Shown here piece by piece: positions 32,367 to 43,172 of a stretch of 64,000 nucleotides of DNA (position 1 is its first letter; each line of letters starts with the position of its first letter). The notes under the pieces are model-generated. The model was not told the DNA's origin, made no database searches, and was given only the letters and a program-made list of their open reading frames with translations. The translations under genes were made by a program, and so were the position numbers. Origin of the DNA: Sarcodiotheca gaudichaudii (lineage: Eukaryota; Rhodophyta; Florideophyceae; Gigartinales; Solieriaceae); NCBI GenBank assembly GCA_032355985.1, contig JAUKVZ010000010.1, positions 1 to 64,000 on the forward strand, in the 5' to 3' direction.

Positions 32367-35300
32367 ATGAAAGAACAAGAGACTTTAGAGAATATATTTT
32401 CTAATAAAGTAATAGATAAACATCAACTAAAACAAATAATAGTGTGGGCTTTTCGGCGTTATGGTATAGCTCGCGCAGCGAATATGGCAGATCAATTAAA
32501 AGATCTAGGATTTTGTTACGCAACTAAAGCAGGAATTTCATTAAGCCTTGAAGATTTACGTATTCCACCAAATAAAAAAAAATTATTAGCTACTACTATA
32601 CAATCAATAGAAAGTACAGATAATCGCCATATGAGAGGAGAAATAACAGCAGTTGAAAGATTTCAAAAAGTTATTGATACTTGGAATAATGCCAGTGAAC
32701 TTTTAAAAAAAGAAGTTATAACATATTTTAAAGAGACTGATCCATTAAATTCTATTTATATGATGGCATTTTCTGGTGCTAGAGGGAATATTTCACAAGT
32801 AAGACAGCTTGTTGGAATGAGAGGTCTAATGTCAGATCCTCAAGGGCAAATTATTGATTTACCTATATCAAGCAACTTTCGAGAAGGTTTAACAATTACA
32901 GATTATTTTATTTCTTCGTATGGTGCGCGGAAAGGACTTGTTGATACAGCACTACGGACAGCAGATTCTGGCTACTTGACTCGTCGTTTAGTTGATGTTG
33001 CACAAGACGTCATCATTCGTGATACAGATTGTCAGACATCACAAGGAATTGTACTTGAAGAAATGGTTGATAATCAAAAAGTACTAATCAGTTTAAAGCA
33101 GGCTTTAATTGGTAGAGTTGCAGCAGAAGATATTATTCATCCACATTTGCACTATATTATCACAAATGCAGGTAAAGATATTACTCCAATCATGGCAGGT
33201 GTAATTACTGCATCTGGTATAAAAAGTGTTTTAGTTCGTTCTCCAATTACATGTGATTCTACTGGATCAGTATGTCAACGATGTTATGGCTGGAATTTAG
33301 CCCATGGTAAAATAGTTGATCTTGGAGAAGCAGTAGGTATAATTGCAGCTCAATCAATTGGTGAACCGGGTACACAATTAACGATGAGAACATTTCATAC
33401 AGGCGGTGTTTTCACTGGTGAATTGGCTCAAACAGTTCTTAATCCAGAAGATGGTACCATTAAGTATCCAGACAATATCTTAATAAGTTCAACAAGAACG
33501 CGTCATGGAGATTCTGCTATGCTAGTGCATTCGGATTCTATACTTAAGATTTTTTATAAATATGGTACAAAAAGTATTAATATACCTAAAGGTAGCCTAC
33601 TACTAGTACAGAATGAAACTTTTTTGAAAAAGGGTGAAGTTCTTGCAGAATACCCTGTAAGTAATCGAGTCACTACCGAAAAAGCTCAAAAGTCCATTAT
33701 TACGGATTTTTCAGGAAGTATTCATATAGCTAATCTTAAAATGGAAGAAGTTCAAAATAAGCAGGAGAATGTTTCTAGTGCTATAGAAGAAGGTGTTTTA
33801 TGGGTTCTCTCTGGACAAGTTTATAATATACCGGATGACGCAGAACTAACTATAAAAGAAAATCAGCAAATTTATGAAAACAGTCTATTAGCTAAAACTC
33901 AGCTAGTTAGTTCTTATAGTGGTCGAATTAAAATTCAAGAAAAATTAAATAAAGTTTTAAGTAAGCAAATATCAGTTATCACATCTTCCAAAATTTTTGA
34001 TAATATAAAAATTTCTATTGAAAATATTGGTGGTAGCCGTAATTATGTTTTAGAAACTGCTAAAAAGCAAAAGTTTATTTTAAAAGTACCTCCAGGACAA
34101 AAAATTATAAACAGACAAATTATAGCAGATTTAGTATCTAATGTCTATAAAACAAAGACAGGTGGAATTATAAAGTATTTAGATTTATCTGTATCTAAAA
34201 AACAGTTCGACCATGAAAGAGATTATTATGATATTTTAGAAACTGGTTACATATTGTGGATACCAGAAGAGACACATGAAATTAATAAAGACGTTTCTCT
34301 ATTATTAGTTAAGCATGGTGATTTTGTTGAAGTTGGAACTGAAATTATAAAAAATGTTTTTGCTAATAATGCAGGTATTTTAGAAGTAGTACAAAAAGAT
34401 GGAATTATTAGAGAAATTATTATTAAGCCTGGTACAGTCTATAAAGTTACAAAGAAAAATGTAAGCCAAGTCTTAAATAAAAATAGAGGTTTTTTAAGAC
34501 CTGGTGAAAATATTGTTTATGGAGTTATAACGAATAAGCTTGTCTATCGAGAGTATATAAAAAAACAAAACGATCATATTATTTTAATTAGACCAGTAAT
34601 AGTATATTCTATACCAAATAAAGAGATGTATTTTTCATATACAGAAGACTCATTTTCTACTGATATGTTTAATTTAAAACTTATTAAACGAACATCTTTT
34701 CGTGACGGAGCTAGAGTTAAATCAGTGCATGGTATTGATTTAGTTAAAACTTATTTAGTTTCTGAGCTCAAGCCAGAGGTTCTTGATATGAGTTGCACTT
34801 TAGAATTAATTCAAGATGTCTTACAGACTAAATCTTTTTTACTAAAGTTAAGTACGGCAGATATTCTTTCTTTTAAAGATACTACTAATTTTACAAGTCA
34901 AGATTTTTATACTAAAACTAAGATAAAAGTACAGAACGATCAGTTTGTTTCTAAAGGTTCTATAATTGCTCAAACTGAAATGATTTCTACTATTAATGGC
35001 AAGATAGAATGTGTCCAAAAAAACAAGAAATCTAATCGTCGTATTCTTCTTACCAGCCCAGCGGATATTAAATCTTTTTGTATCAATAATAAACAATCAA
35101 TAAATATAAGCGTAAATGATTGGATTTATGTAGGAGATGAGATTGCAACTGATTTAAAAACCTTATATTCCGGAAAAGTAATAGCAATTCATCAGAGTCA
35201 GATTTTTATCAGGATAGGGCAGCCGTATTTGCTTTCGAGTGGCTCTATTTTACATGTTTCTCACAATAGTCTTGTGCAACGAGGTGAAAATATTGCTACA

Positions 35301-36095
35301 TTGGTTTTTGAAAGAGCTAAAACAGGCGATATCATACAGGGTCTTCCCCGCATTGAAGAAATATTAGAGGCCCGTAAAAAATTAAATGATTCATGTAATC
35401 CTCATGAAATGATGGAGTCTTTATTTTATTCTTATTTAAGTATGGGTTTAAATCTTTACGATGCTACAAGATTAAGTCTGCTATATACACAGTTATCACT
35501 GGTAAAAGAAGTCCAGTTAGTATATCAGTCTCAAAGTGTAGATATTTCAGATAAGCATATAGAAGTAATTGTAAGACAAATGACTTCTAAGGTAAAAATT
35601 ACAAATGGGGGTTCTACAGAATATTTACCTGGTGAAATAATTGAACTTCAAAAGATAGAATTATTAAATAAATCATTATATCTTACTGGCAAAGATCAAG
35701 CTACTTATTACCCAATATTACTAGGTATAACAAAAGCTTCATTGAATACAGAAAGCTTTATATCTGCAGCAAGCTTTCAAGAAACAACTAAAGTTTTAAC
35801 AGAAGCAGCAATTTCAGGTAAACTCGATAGGTTAAGAGGATTAAAAGAAAATGTCATTATAGGTCGTTTAATACCTGCTGGTACAGGATTTAATATATGC
35901 AACAGGGAATCATTAAAAAAACAAAATTCAATTACCGAAGATAGTTTAGATATAATAGAGCAAAAAAAAATAAGTATCAATGAATCAAAGCCTAGGTTTG
36001 AAGATATAATTGTGGATGATAGAAAAACTTTCAGTTATTCTAAAATTTTAGATGTTAAGACAAATTTTCTTAATTCCGAGAACAGTGATTTGTAA
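32367..36095 (+). CDS. rpoC2: RNA polymerase beta'' subunit (C-terminal part of beta')
   Basis: This 1242-residue protein includes the trigger-loop and bridge region GARGNISQVRQLVGMRGLMSDPQG (about 133-160) and the conserved block AAQSIGEPGTQLTMRTFHTGG (about 328-348). A long cyanobacterial/plastid insertion of sandwich-barrel repeats follows. The C-terminus is KLDRLRGLKENVIIGRLIPAGTG. GGAG lies 15 nt before the ATG. It completes the catalytic core begun by rpoB and rpoC1. Confidence 0.98.
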   Translation: MKEQETLENIFSNKVIDKHQLKQIIVWAFRRYGIARAANMADQLKDLGFCYATKAGISLSLEDLRIPPNKKKLLATTIQSIESTDNRHMRGEITAVERFQKVIDTWNNASELLKKEVITYFKETDPLNSIYMMAFSGARGNISQVRQLVGMRGLMSDPQGQIIDLPISSNFREGLTITDYFISSYGARKGLVDTALRTADSGYLTRRLVDVAQDVIIRDTDCQTSQGIVLEEMVDNQKVLISLKQALIGRVAAEDIIHPHLHYIITNAGKDITPIMAGVITASGIKSVLVRSPITCDSTGSVCQRCYGWNLAHGKIVDLGEAVGIIAAQSIGEPGTQLTMRTFHTGGVFTGELAQTVLNPEDGTIKYPDNILISSTRTRHGDSAMLVHSDSILKIFYKYGTKSINIPKGSLLLVQNETFLKKGEVLAEYPVSNRVTTEKAQKSIITDFSGSIHIANLKMEEVQNKQENVSSAIEEGVLWVLSGQVYNIPDDAELTIKENQQIYENSLLAKTQLVSSYSGRIKIQEKLNKVLSKQISVITSSKIFDNIKISIENIGGSRNYVLETAKKQKFILKVPPGQKIINRQIIADLVSNVYKTKTGGIIKYLDLSVSKKQFDHERDYYDILETGYILWIPEETHEINKDVSLLLVKHGDFVEVGTEIIKNVFANNAGILEVVQKDGIIREIIIKPGTVYKVTKKNVSQVLNKNRGFLRPGENIVYGVITNKLVYREYIKKQNDHIILIRPVIVYSIPNKEMYFSYTEDSFSTDMFNLKLIKRTSFRDGARVKSVHGIDLVKTYLVSELKPEVLDMSCTLELIQDVLQTKSFLLKLSTADILSFKDTTNFTSQDFYTKTKIKVQNDQFVSKGSIIAQTEMISTINGKIECVQKNKKSNRRILLTSPADIKSFCINNKQSINISVNDWIYVGDEIATDLKTLYSGKVIAIHQSQIFIRIGQPYLLSSGSILHVSHNSLVQRGENIATLVFERAKTGDIIQGLPRIEEILEARKKLNDSCNPHEMMESLFYSYLSMGLNLYDATRLSLLYTQLSLVKEVQLVYQSQSVDISDKHIEVIVRQMTSKVKITNGGSTEYLPGEIIELQKIELLNKSLYLTGKDQATYYPILLGITKASLNTESFISAASFQETTKVLTEAAISGKLDRLRGLKENVIIGRLIPAGTGFNICNRESLKKQNSITEDSLDIIEQKKISINESKPRFEDIIVDDRKTFSYSKILDVKTNFLNSENSDL

Positions 36096-36230
36096 CTTAA
36101 TTAGATATGGTTATCGTTTTTATTATTGTTATGTTATTATTTTTAGTAAGTTTCTAGTTTTTCAATCAAAAAAATATAAAGTATCTAGACATTTATTGAT
36201 ACTTTTAGTGTTAACAACAGGATTTTTATT

Positions 36231-36914
36231 ATGGCAGTAGTATCATTATCTGAGCTCTTAGAAGCAGGAGTGCATTTTGGTCATCAAGCAAGAAGATGGA
36301 ACCCTAAAATGTTTCCATATATATATACAGAACGTAATGGTATACATATTATTGATTTAGTACAAACAGCCCAACTTTTAACAGAAGCATATGATTTTGT
36401 AAAACGCTGTTCAAGTGAAGGTAAAAAGTTTCTTTTTCTAGGAACAAAAAGACAAGCTGCAGGCATAATTGCTCAGGAAGCTATTCGCTGCGATTCTTAC
36501 TATATTAATCAAAGATGGTTGGGAGGTATGTTAACTAACTGGATTACAATTAAAGCAAGAGTAAAAAGACTCAAAGAATTAGAGCAACAAGAACAAGTTG
36601 GTATGATAGATAAGTTACCTAAGAAAGAGGCTGCTACAATCCGAAGAGAATTTAGTAAATTAAAAAAGCATTTAGATGGCATAAAAAATATGCAAAAACT
36701 TCCTGATTTACTTGTAATTGTTGACCAAAAAAGAGAAACCACAGCTATTCAAGAATGTTTAAAACTGGGTATCCCAACAATTTGTGTACTTGATACCAAT
36801 TGTAACCCTGAAATAGTAGATATACCAATCCCAGCTAATGATGATGCAATTAGATCTATAAAATTAATATTGAGCAAAGTAGCTGATGCGATTTTAGAAG
36901 GACAATCTAGCTAA
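36231..36914 (+). CDS. rps2: 30S ribosomal protein S2
   Basis: This 227-residue protein has S2 hallmarks: [51 protein letters not shown], and [14 protein letters not shown] near the end. It binds the small subunit at the head-body junction. It lies 135 nt after rpoC2, and tsf follows, preserving the bacterial rpsB-tsf order. Confidence 0.97.
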   Translation: MAVVSLSELLEAGVHFGHQARRWNPKMFPYIYTERNGIHIIDLVQTAQLLTEAYDFVKRCSSEGKKFLFLGTKRQAAGIIAQEAIRCDSYYINQRWLGGMLTNWITIKARVKRLKELEQQEQVGMIDKLPKKEAATIRREFSKLKKHLDGIKNMQKLPDLLVIVDQKRETTAIQECLKLGIPTICVLDTNCNPEIVDIPIPANDDAIRSIKLILSKVADAILEGQSS

Positions 36915-37000
36915 AACTTTTATCTCCAATAAAAATATATTATTTTATTACTTAATGTTTATATAATTATTATTATTGAATAAAATTATAGGAAATAAAT

Positions 37001-37621
37001 ATGTCAGTACAAATATCTGCCCAGCATGTTAAAGAATTACGTAATCAAACTGGAGCAGGCATGATGGACTGCAAAAAAGCTTTACAGTCAAGTCAAGGCG
37101 ATATGAATGTTGCAGTAGAAATTTTGAGAAAAAAAGGTTTAGCATTAGCAGATAAAAAATCGAGTAGAACAGCAGTAGAAGGTATAATAGAAAGTTATAT
37201 ACATACTGGTTCAAAAATAGGAGTCTTAGTCGAAATTAATTGTGAGACGGACTTCGTTGCAAGACGCATAGAATTTCAGCAGTTAGCTAAAGATATAGCT
37301 ATGCAAATTGTTGCTTGTCCAAATGTTAGATATATTTCAACTAATCATATTAATCGAGAAATTTATGTAAATGAGACTCGAATAGAATCAAGTAAAGAGG
37401 ATTTGGATGGAAAACCAGAAGAGATTAAAAAACAGGTTATTAAGGGTAGAGTTGAAAAACGTTTAAAAGAAATGTCTTTGATTAATCAGACATTTATTCG
37501 AGATCAAGATTTATCTGTAGATGAATTAATAAAAAAACATATCGCTTTAATGGGTGAAAATATAAAAATACGTCGTTTTGAAAAATTTGTGTTAGGTGAG
37601 GAATTAGATAAAATAAATTAA
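37001..37621 (+). CDS. tsf: Translation elongation factor Ts
   Basis: This 206-residue protein has the EF-Ts N-terminal UBA-like domain ([21 protein letters not shown]) and the core motif [16 protein letters not shown]. It is the nucleotide exchange factor for EF-Tu. It is of the short bacterial type and follows rps2 by 86 nt. Plastid retention of tsf is a red-lineage trait. The 241-nt gap to atpI contains no gene and may hold an internal promoter for the atp genes. Confidence 0.96.
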   Translation: MSVQISAQHVKELRNQTGAGMMDCKKALQSSQGDMNVAVEILRKKGLALADKKSSRTAVEGIIESYIHTGSKIGVLVEINCETDFVARRIEFQQLAKDIAMQIVACPNVRYISTNHINREIYVNETRIESSKEDLDGKPEEIKKQVIKGRVEKRLKEMSLINQTFIRDQDLSVDELIKKHIALMGENIKIRRFEKFVLGEELDKIN

Positions 37622-37862
37622 AGCTTGTATTTAAAAATAAAATGCGTAAATTCTAAAAAAAACTTAATAATTTTATTTAATCAAATTTATTGTTTTGCGT
37701 AAAAATCTATTAATAATGTGGAATAATTATAGGATACATATATAATTAATTATTAAGAATGTTTTTACTTCATTAGCAATTAGTACCATATACTAAATAG
37801 TATTTTATCTCTTCAATTTTATACAAAATTATTTTTTACAAATTTTAAAAACTATTACTTTT

Positions 37863-38609
37863 ATGCACAAACAAGAAATCGGCGAAATAATCACCTCTGC
37901 AACAATATCATCTGTTGAAGTAGGCAAGCATTTATATTGGGAAATAGCTGGATATAAATTACATGGCCAGGTTTTTATTGTATCTTGGTTAGTTATATCT
38001 ACATTATTAATACTAGCTTTTGCTGGTACAAGAAATTTAGATCGTGTACCCAAAAACTTTCAAAATTTTATGGAATTTATCCTTGAATTCCTTCAAGATA
38101 TAGCTAAAAATCAAATAGGAGAACATGAGTACCGTCCATGGGTACCATATATATCAACAATTTTTCTTTTTATCTTGGGAAGTAATTGGGCTGGTGCACT
38201 AATCCCATGGAAGTTAATTCAATTACCACAAGGTGAATTGGCAGCCCCTACTAACGATATTAATACCACAGTTGCATTATCTTTATTAACATCTCTGTCA
38301 TATTTTTATGCAGGCTTGAGTAAAAATGGTATTGGCTATTTTACACGGTACATTGAGCCAACTCCAATCTTATTGCCTATCAATATTTTAGAAGATTTTA
38401 CTAAACCTTTGTCTTTAAGCTTTAGGCTATTTGGTAACGTATTAGCAGATGAATTAGTTGTATCTGTTTTTACCCTATTGGTACCTATTTTAATACCTTT
38501 ACCGGTAATGATTCTAGGATTATTTGCTAGCTCTATTCAAGCATTAATCTTCTCAACTTTATCTGCCGCTTATATCGGTGAAGCTCTAGAAGGTCATGGT
38601 GAACCCTAG
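37863..38609 (+). CDS. atpI: ATP synthase CF0 subunit a (IV)
   Basis: This 248-residue membrane protein has five to six helices. The proton-channel region is [21 protein letters not shown], containing the essential arginine, and the C-terminus is [19 protein letters not shown]. It forms the proton half-channels against the c-ring. It opens the atpI-H-G-F-D-A order, which is the cyanobacterial arrangement. Confidence 0.97.
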   Translation: MHKQEIGEIITSATISSVEVGKHLYWEIAGYKLHGQVFIVSWLVISTLLILAFAGTRNLDRVPKNFQNFMEFILEFLQDIAKNQIGEHEYRPWVPYISTIFLFILGSNWAGALIPWKLIQLPQGELAAPTNDINTTVALSLLTSLSYFYAGLSKNGIGYFTRYIEPTPILLPINILEDFTKPLSLSFRLFGNVLADELVVSVFTLLVPILIPLPVMILGLFASSIQALIFSTLSAAYIGEALEGHGEP

Positions 38610-38709
38610 TCTATTTTTAGAAAAAGTTATTCTTCCGAAAACATGAAATTTAATCTAATAGTTTACATGTTTGAAATCTGTTAATTTTCTATCTATTTTA
38701 CTCAATTAA

Positions 38710-38970
<261 letters not shown>

Positions 38971-38977
38971 TTAGATA

Positions 38978-39038
38978 ATGAATGCTTAGTCTTTATTTCT
39001 AGGTATCATAATTTAGAATACATAAAGACTAAGTTCAT
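38978..39038 (+). repeat. Stem-loop in the atpH-atpG gap
   Basis: CTTAGTCTTTAT (38985-38996) is perfectly complementary to ATAAAGACTAAG (39022-39033). A further 5 bp (ATGAA with TTCAT) lie outside, across a 2-nt bulge; the loop is 25 nt. No T-run follows, so a processing or mRNA-stability role for the highly needed atpH message is more likely than termination. Confidence 0.55.
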
Positions 39039-39089
39039 CATTAAATTGGAGCTTTAATATATTAAATAAATCTTAACCTAAAATTAATA

Positions 39090-39584
39090 ATGATAAACTT
39101 ATTATCTCTCTTGTTAGCTTTAGAAATATCAGATAGAGAAGTTGAAGGAGGTCTTTTTGACTTCAATGCTACATTACCTTTAATGGCATTACAGTTTCTT
39201 GCTTTAACAGCTATTTTAAACTTTCTATTTTATAAGCCGGTTAGCAATATATTAGATGAAAGAGATGAATATATACGAAACAGTTTAACAGCTGCTTCTA
39301 TGTCTCTACTTAAAGCAAATGAATTAACAAAAAAATACGAACAAGAACTTGTTGAATCTAGAAAGCAAGCTCAAGGTATTATTAAAAATTCTCAACAAGA
39401 AGCGCAAGAAATTGTGTCAATTCAAATTAAAGAAGCTCAGCAACAAGCTGAACAATTAGTTGCTGAGGCTTCTGATCAGTTAAATATTCAAAAAGAGCAA
39501 GCATTAAAAACTTTAGAAGATCAAGTAGATGTATTAAGTGATAAAATTAAATTAAAGCTATTCGGAAATCAATCTTTTGTTTAA
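39090..39584 (+). CDS. atpG: ATP synthase CF0 subunit b' (II)
   Basis: This 164-residue protein has one N-terminal membrane segment ([27 protein letters not shown]) and a long charged coiled coil rich in Gln/Glu/Lys. It forms the peripheral stalk with AtpF. A plastid-encoded b' subunit is characteristic of red and related algae; in plants it is nuclear. Confidence 0.95.
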   Translation: MINLLSLLLALEISDREVEGGLFDFNATLPLMALQFLALTAILNFLFYKPVSNILDERDEYIRNSLTAASMSLLKANELTKKYEQELVESRKQAQGIIKNSQQEAQEIVSIQIKEAQQQAEQLVAEASDQLNIQKEQALKTLEDQVDVLSDKIKLKLFGNQSFV

Positions 39585-39630
39585 ACTCTTAAAATGTTGT
39601 ATTGGTATAATTTAAATGATGGAGAATAAA

Positions 39631-40173
39631 ATGAATAGTACTGTGTCAATCTTCGAAATTATTGCAGAGCATCATATACAAAAAGGCATAAGTTTTAATT
39701 CAAATTTTTTAGAAGCAAATGTTATCAATATTGCTTTGCTTTTATCTGGCTTGATATATGTTCTAAAACAATTCTTGGGGTCAACGTTATCTTTAAGACA
39801 AGATAAAGTGTTATCTGCAATACAAGAGTCTGAAGAACGTTTACAACAAGCAAATACTAGACTTGATGAGGCAGAAAAACAGTTAGCTCAGACTCAGATG
39901 GTTATCATGCAAATTAAAGATGAAGCAAAATCAACTGCTCAAAAAGTACGAGATTCAATATTAGCGCAAGGTAAACTTGATATACAAAGACTAACTGATA
40001 CTGGAAAAGCAAGTATTGCTACAGCTGAAAATCAGGTAAGACAACAAATTCAGCAACAAATTATATCTCTTGCAATTAATAGAGTAAATTCTAATTTAAA
40101 AAATCAGATTAATACACCTATGCAATCTAAGATAATTGATTATAATATTTCTCAGTTGGGAGGTACTATATGA
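39631..40173 (+). CDS. atpF: ATP synthase CF0 subunit b (I)
   Basis: From the ATG at 39631 the protein has 180 residues: a hydrophobic N-terminal anchor (VINIALLLSGLIYVLKQFLG) and a long coiled coil (ESEERLQQANTRLDEAEKQLAQ). Two in-frame ATGs at 39616 and 39619 lie upstream, but a GGAG at 39621-39624 is correctly spaced (6 nt) only for the 39631 ATG, so I chose it; the longer start would add five residues. There is no intron, unlike plant atpF. The stop overlaps the atpD start by 4 nt (ATGA). Confidence 0.93.
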   Translation: MNSTVSIFEIIAEHHIQKGISFNSNFLEANVINIALLLSGLIYVLKQFLGSTLSLRQDKVLSAIQESEERLQQANTRLDEAEKQLAQTQMVIMQIKDEAKSTAQKVRDSILAQGKLDIQRLTDTGKASIATAENQVRQQIQQQIISLAINRVNSNLKNQINTPMQSKIIDYNISQLGGTI

Positions 40174-40724
40174 GTAATCAAAGTTTTGCAGTAAGAGTTG
40201 CAGTTCCATATGCAGAAGCACTATTTGATTCTACTCAAAATGCAGGCCTATTGGTAAAAACAAGCCAAGACGTTTTACTAATTGCTGAAATATTAGAAAA
40301 GTCTAAGGACTTAAAATATTTTTTGGATAATCCATTAATTGATATTAAAAATAAAAAAAACGTTTTAACTAAGTTATTTACTGGCCAAATTAATAGTTCA
40401 GTACTTAATTTTTTATTAATATTAGTAGATAGACGTAGGATTACTCTATTAAATTTAATTATTGAGAAATATTTAGAGTTAGCCTACCAATTAAATTCTA
40501 CTAAAAAAGTAGAAATTGTAACAGCGTCAGCCTTTACTGAAGAACAGCAAAAAGCTTTAATAGAAAAATTGAAATGTATGACAAATAGTAAAAAAATAAG
40601 ATTAGATATCCGCATAGACTCGAAATTAATAGGTGGTTTTAAGATTCAAATTGGATCTAAAATAATCGATACTAGTTTATTTGGTAAATTAAAACAAATA
40701 GCTTCACATCTTGACAGTTATTAA
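40170..40724 (+). CDS. atpD: ATP synthase CF1 delta subunit
   Basis: This 184-residue protein has the delta/OSCP pattern: VAVPYAEALFDSTQ near the N-terminus, FLLILVDRRRITLLNLIIEKYLEL centrally, and a C-terminal IGGFKIQIGSKIIDTSLFGKLKQI. It joins the peripheral stalk to F1. It overlaps the end of atpF by 4 nt, which suggests translational coupling. Confidence 0.96.
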   Translation: MSNQSFAVRVAVPYAEALFDSTQNAGLLVKTSQDVLLIAEILEKSKDLKYFLDNPLIDIKNKKNVLTKLFTGQINSSVLNFLLILVDRRRITLLNLIIEKYLELAYQLNSTKKVEIVTASAFTEEQQKALIEKLKCMTNSKKIRLDIRIDSKLIGGFKIQIGSKIIDTSLFGKLKQIASHLDSY

Positions 40725-40797
40725 TAATAAGTTACAAGATTTACTTTAACACTATAAATAGCAAATAGATTATATTATAATATATAAGACAAAAAGT

Positions 40798-42309
40798 ATG
40801 GTAAATATTAGACCAGATGAAATCAGTAATATTATACGTCAACAAATTGATCAATATGATCAAGATCTAAAAGTTGCTAATATTGGTACAGTTTTGCAAG
40901 TAGGTGATGGTATCGCTCGTGTTTATGGTCTTGACGAAGTCATGGCAGGGGAATTACTCGAGTTTGAAGATCAGACAATAGGCATTGCATTAAATTTGGA
41001 AAGTGATAATGTTGGTGTAGTTTTGATGGGTGATGGTAGGAATATACTTGAAGGAAGTTCTGTAACAGCAACTGGAAAAATAGCTCAGATTCCTGTCGGA
41101 GACGAATTTTTAGGTCGTGTTGTAGATCCATTAGCTAGACCAATTGATGCTAAGGGAACTCCAAATACTGCAGAGACAAGGTTAATTGAATCATATGCAC
41201 CAGGTATTATAGGTAGACAATCAGTATGTGAGCCATTACAAACAGGAATTACTGCAATTGATTCGATGATTCCAATAGGACGCGGTCAAAGGGAACTAAT
41301 CATTGGGGATAGACAAACAGGAAAAACCGCTGTTGCTTTAGATACTATTATCAATCAGCAGGGACAAGGCGTAATTTGTGTATATGTTGCAATTGGTCAA
41401 AAGGCATCATCAGTAGCTCAGGTGGTTTCTGCTCTAGAAGAAAGAGGAGCATTAGATTATACAATAATAGTCGCAGCTAATGCTGATGATCCAGCTACTT
41501 TACAATATATTGCTCCATATACAGGAGCAGCATTAGCTGAGTATTTTATGTATAAAGGTAAAGCTACCTTGGTAATTTATGATGATTTAACAAAGCAAGC
41601 CCAAGCATATCGTCAAATGTCATTGTTATTACGTAGGCCACCAGGAAGAGAAGCTTATCCCGGAGATGTATTTTACCTGCATTCACGCTTATTAGAACGA
41701 GCTGCAAAGTTGAATAGTGATTTAGGAAGTGGTAGTATGACTGCATTGCCTATTATTGAAACTCAGGCAGGTGATGTATCTGCGTATATTCCCACTAATG
41801 TAATCTCAATTACAGATGGACAAATTTTTCTATCAGGAGATTTATTTAATTCCGGTATCAGACCGGCAATTAATGTAGGTATTTCTGTTTCGCGCGTTGG
41901 ATCAGCTGCTCAAATTAAAGCTATGAAGCAGGTTGCAGGTAAGTTGAAATTGGAGTTAGCACAGTTTGCAGAATTAGAAGCTTTTTCTCAGTTTGCTTCT
42001 GATTTGGATAAAGCCACACAAAATCAGTTAGCACGCGGTCAACGATTAAGAGAAATATTGAAACAAGGACAAAACTCTCCAATTCCAGTAGAGGAACAAA
42101 CAGCAATAATTTATACAGGTATTAATGGTCACTTGGATGATATCAAATTATCTAGTGTAAAAGATTTTATATATGCATTAAGAGAAGACTTACGTAATTC
42201 AAAACCTGAATTTGGAGAAAACATTCGTAATACAAAAAAGCTAAGTTCGGATTCAGAAGAATTACTGAAAAAATCTATTGAAGATGTGAAGCAAGCTTTC
42301 TCAGCATAA
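40798..42309 (+). CDS. atpA: ATP synthase CF1 alpha subunit
   Basis: This 503-residue protein has the P-loop [13 protein letters not shown] near residue 170, the motif [31 protein letters not shown], and the alpha signature [17 protein letters not shown]. It is the non-catalytic nucleotide-binding partner of AtpB. It is the last gene of the long rpo-atp plus-strand cluster and is followed by a hairpin before the convergent sufC. Confidence 0.98.
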   Translation: MVNIRPDEISNIIRQQIDQYDQDLKVANIGTVLQVGDGIARVYGLDEVMAGELLEFEDQTIGIALNLESDNVGVVLMGDGRNILEGSSVTATGKIAQIPVGDEFLGRVVDPLARPIDAKGTPNTAETRLIESYAPGIIGRQSVCEPLQTGITAIDSMIPIGRGQRELIIGDRQTGKTAVALDTIINQQGQGVICVYVAIGQKASSVAQVVSALEERGALDYTIIVAANADDPATLQYIAPYTGAALAEYFMYKGKATLVIYDDLTKQAQAYRQMSLLLRRPPGREAYPGDVFYLHSRLLERAAKLNSDLGSGSMTALPIIETQAGDVSAYIPTNVISITDGQIFLSGDLFNSGIRPAINVGISVSRVGSAAQIKAMKQVAGKLKLELAQFAELEAFSQFASDLDKATQNQLARGQRLREILKQGQNSPIPVEEQTAIIYTGINGHLDDIKLSSVKDFIYALREDLRNSKPEFGENIRNTKKLSSDSEELLKKSIEDVKQAFSA

Positions 42310-42336
42310 AAAGTATTTTCATACTATTTAAATAAT

Positions 42337-42381
42337 GGAAAAAGGAAAGAATTAATTCTATTATAAAAATATCCTTTTTCT
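42337..42381. terminator. Hairpin between convergent atpA and sufC
   Basis: GAAAAAGGA (42338-42346) pairs perfectly with TCCTTTTTC (42372-42380), with a G-U pair outside, around a 25-nt loop. It is centred between the atpA stop and the sufC stop, so it could end or protect both transcripts. Confidence 0.5.
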
Positions 42382-42420
42382 TATTTCTTTGTCTAAAATA
42401 ATAATTTTACAAAAATAAAA

Positions 42421-43170
42421 CTATGTAAAAGATTCATATCCAAATGTTTCTATTCTTTTAGCGGTCTCTGCATCTCCAGTATATGTAATTCTCCCGTCCT
42501 GCATAATATGCACATAGTCAGGGACTATATATTCTAGCATTTTATGATAATGAGTAATAATGATAATTGCATTTTGGTTGTTTGATAATAGATTAATTTG
42601 GTTAGAAATTATTTTCAGCGCATCAACATCTAGGCCAGAATCTGTTTCATCTAAAATGTAAAGTTTACTTTTCAATAAAGACATTTGAAGAATTTCGTTT
42701 TTTTTCTTTTCTCCTCCAGAAAATCCGTCATTAACATTACGGTTTAAAAATTTTTGATCCATATCTATTTCTTTGCTTTTTTTACTAATTAAACTAAAAA
42801 AAGATAATGGGTCCAATTCCATTTCCTTATTTGCTCTCTGTTTTGAATTATATGCAATTCGTAAAAAATCGCTATTACTTACTCCAGGAATTTCAACTGG
42901 ATATTGAAATGCTAAAAATAGTCCTTGAATAGCCCTTTGTTCGGGATCTTCTTTAGTAATATTTTTTGTGTTAAACATAATGTTTCCTTGAGTTACCCGG
43001 TAACTTGGATGACCGGCAATTACTTTTGCTAGAGTACTTTTGCCTGAACCATTAGTACCCATAACAGCATGTATTTCTCCTGGTTTTATAGATAACTGGA
43101 CTCCTTTTAAAATAAGACTATCATTGACATTAGCATGTAAATTATTGATTTCTAGTAAATTTTTATCCAT
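42421..43170 (-). CDS. sufC: Fe-S cluster assembly ATPase SufC (Ycf16)
   Basis: This 249-residue ABC-type ATPase has Walker [10 protein letters not shown] (residues 38-46), the signature [17 protein letters not shown], and Walker [13 protein letters not shown]. It forms the SufBCD scaffold complex with SufB (adjacent) and a probably nuclear SufD. It starts 2 nt after the sufB stop, so the two are tightly coupled. Confidence 0.97.
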   Translation of the reverse strand: MDKNLLEINNLHANVNDSLILKGVQLSIKPGEIHAVMGTNGSGKSTLAKVIAGHPSYRVTQGNIMFNTKNITKEDPEQRAIQGLFLAFQYPVEIPGVSNSDFLRIAYNSKQRANKEMELDPLSFFSLISKKSKEIDMDQKFLNRNVNDGFSGGEKKKNEILQMSLLKSKLYILDETDSGLDVDALKIISNQINLLSNNQNAIIIITHYHKMLEYIVPDYVHIMQDGRITYTGDAETAKRIETFGYESFT

Positions 43171-43172
43171 AT

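Noticed and set aside
36052-36240. Open frame of 62 codons overlapping the rpoC2 end and the rps2 start
   Set aside because: It is out of frame with both genes, has no ribosome-binding site and no family feature.
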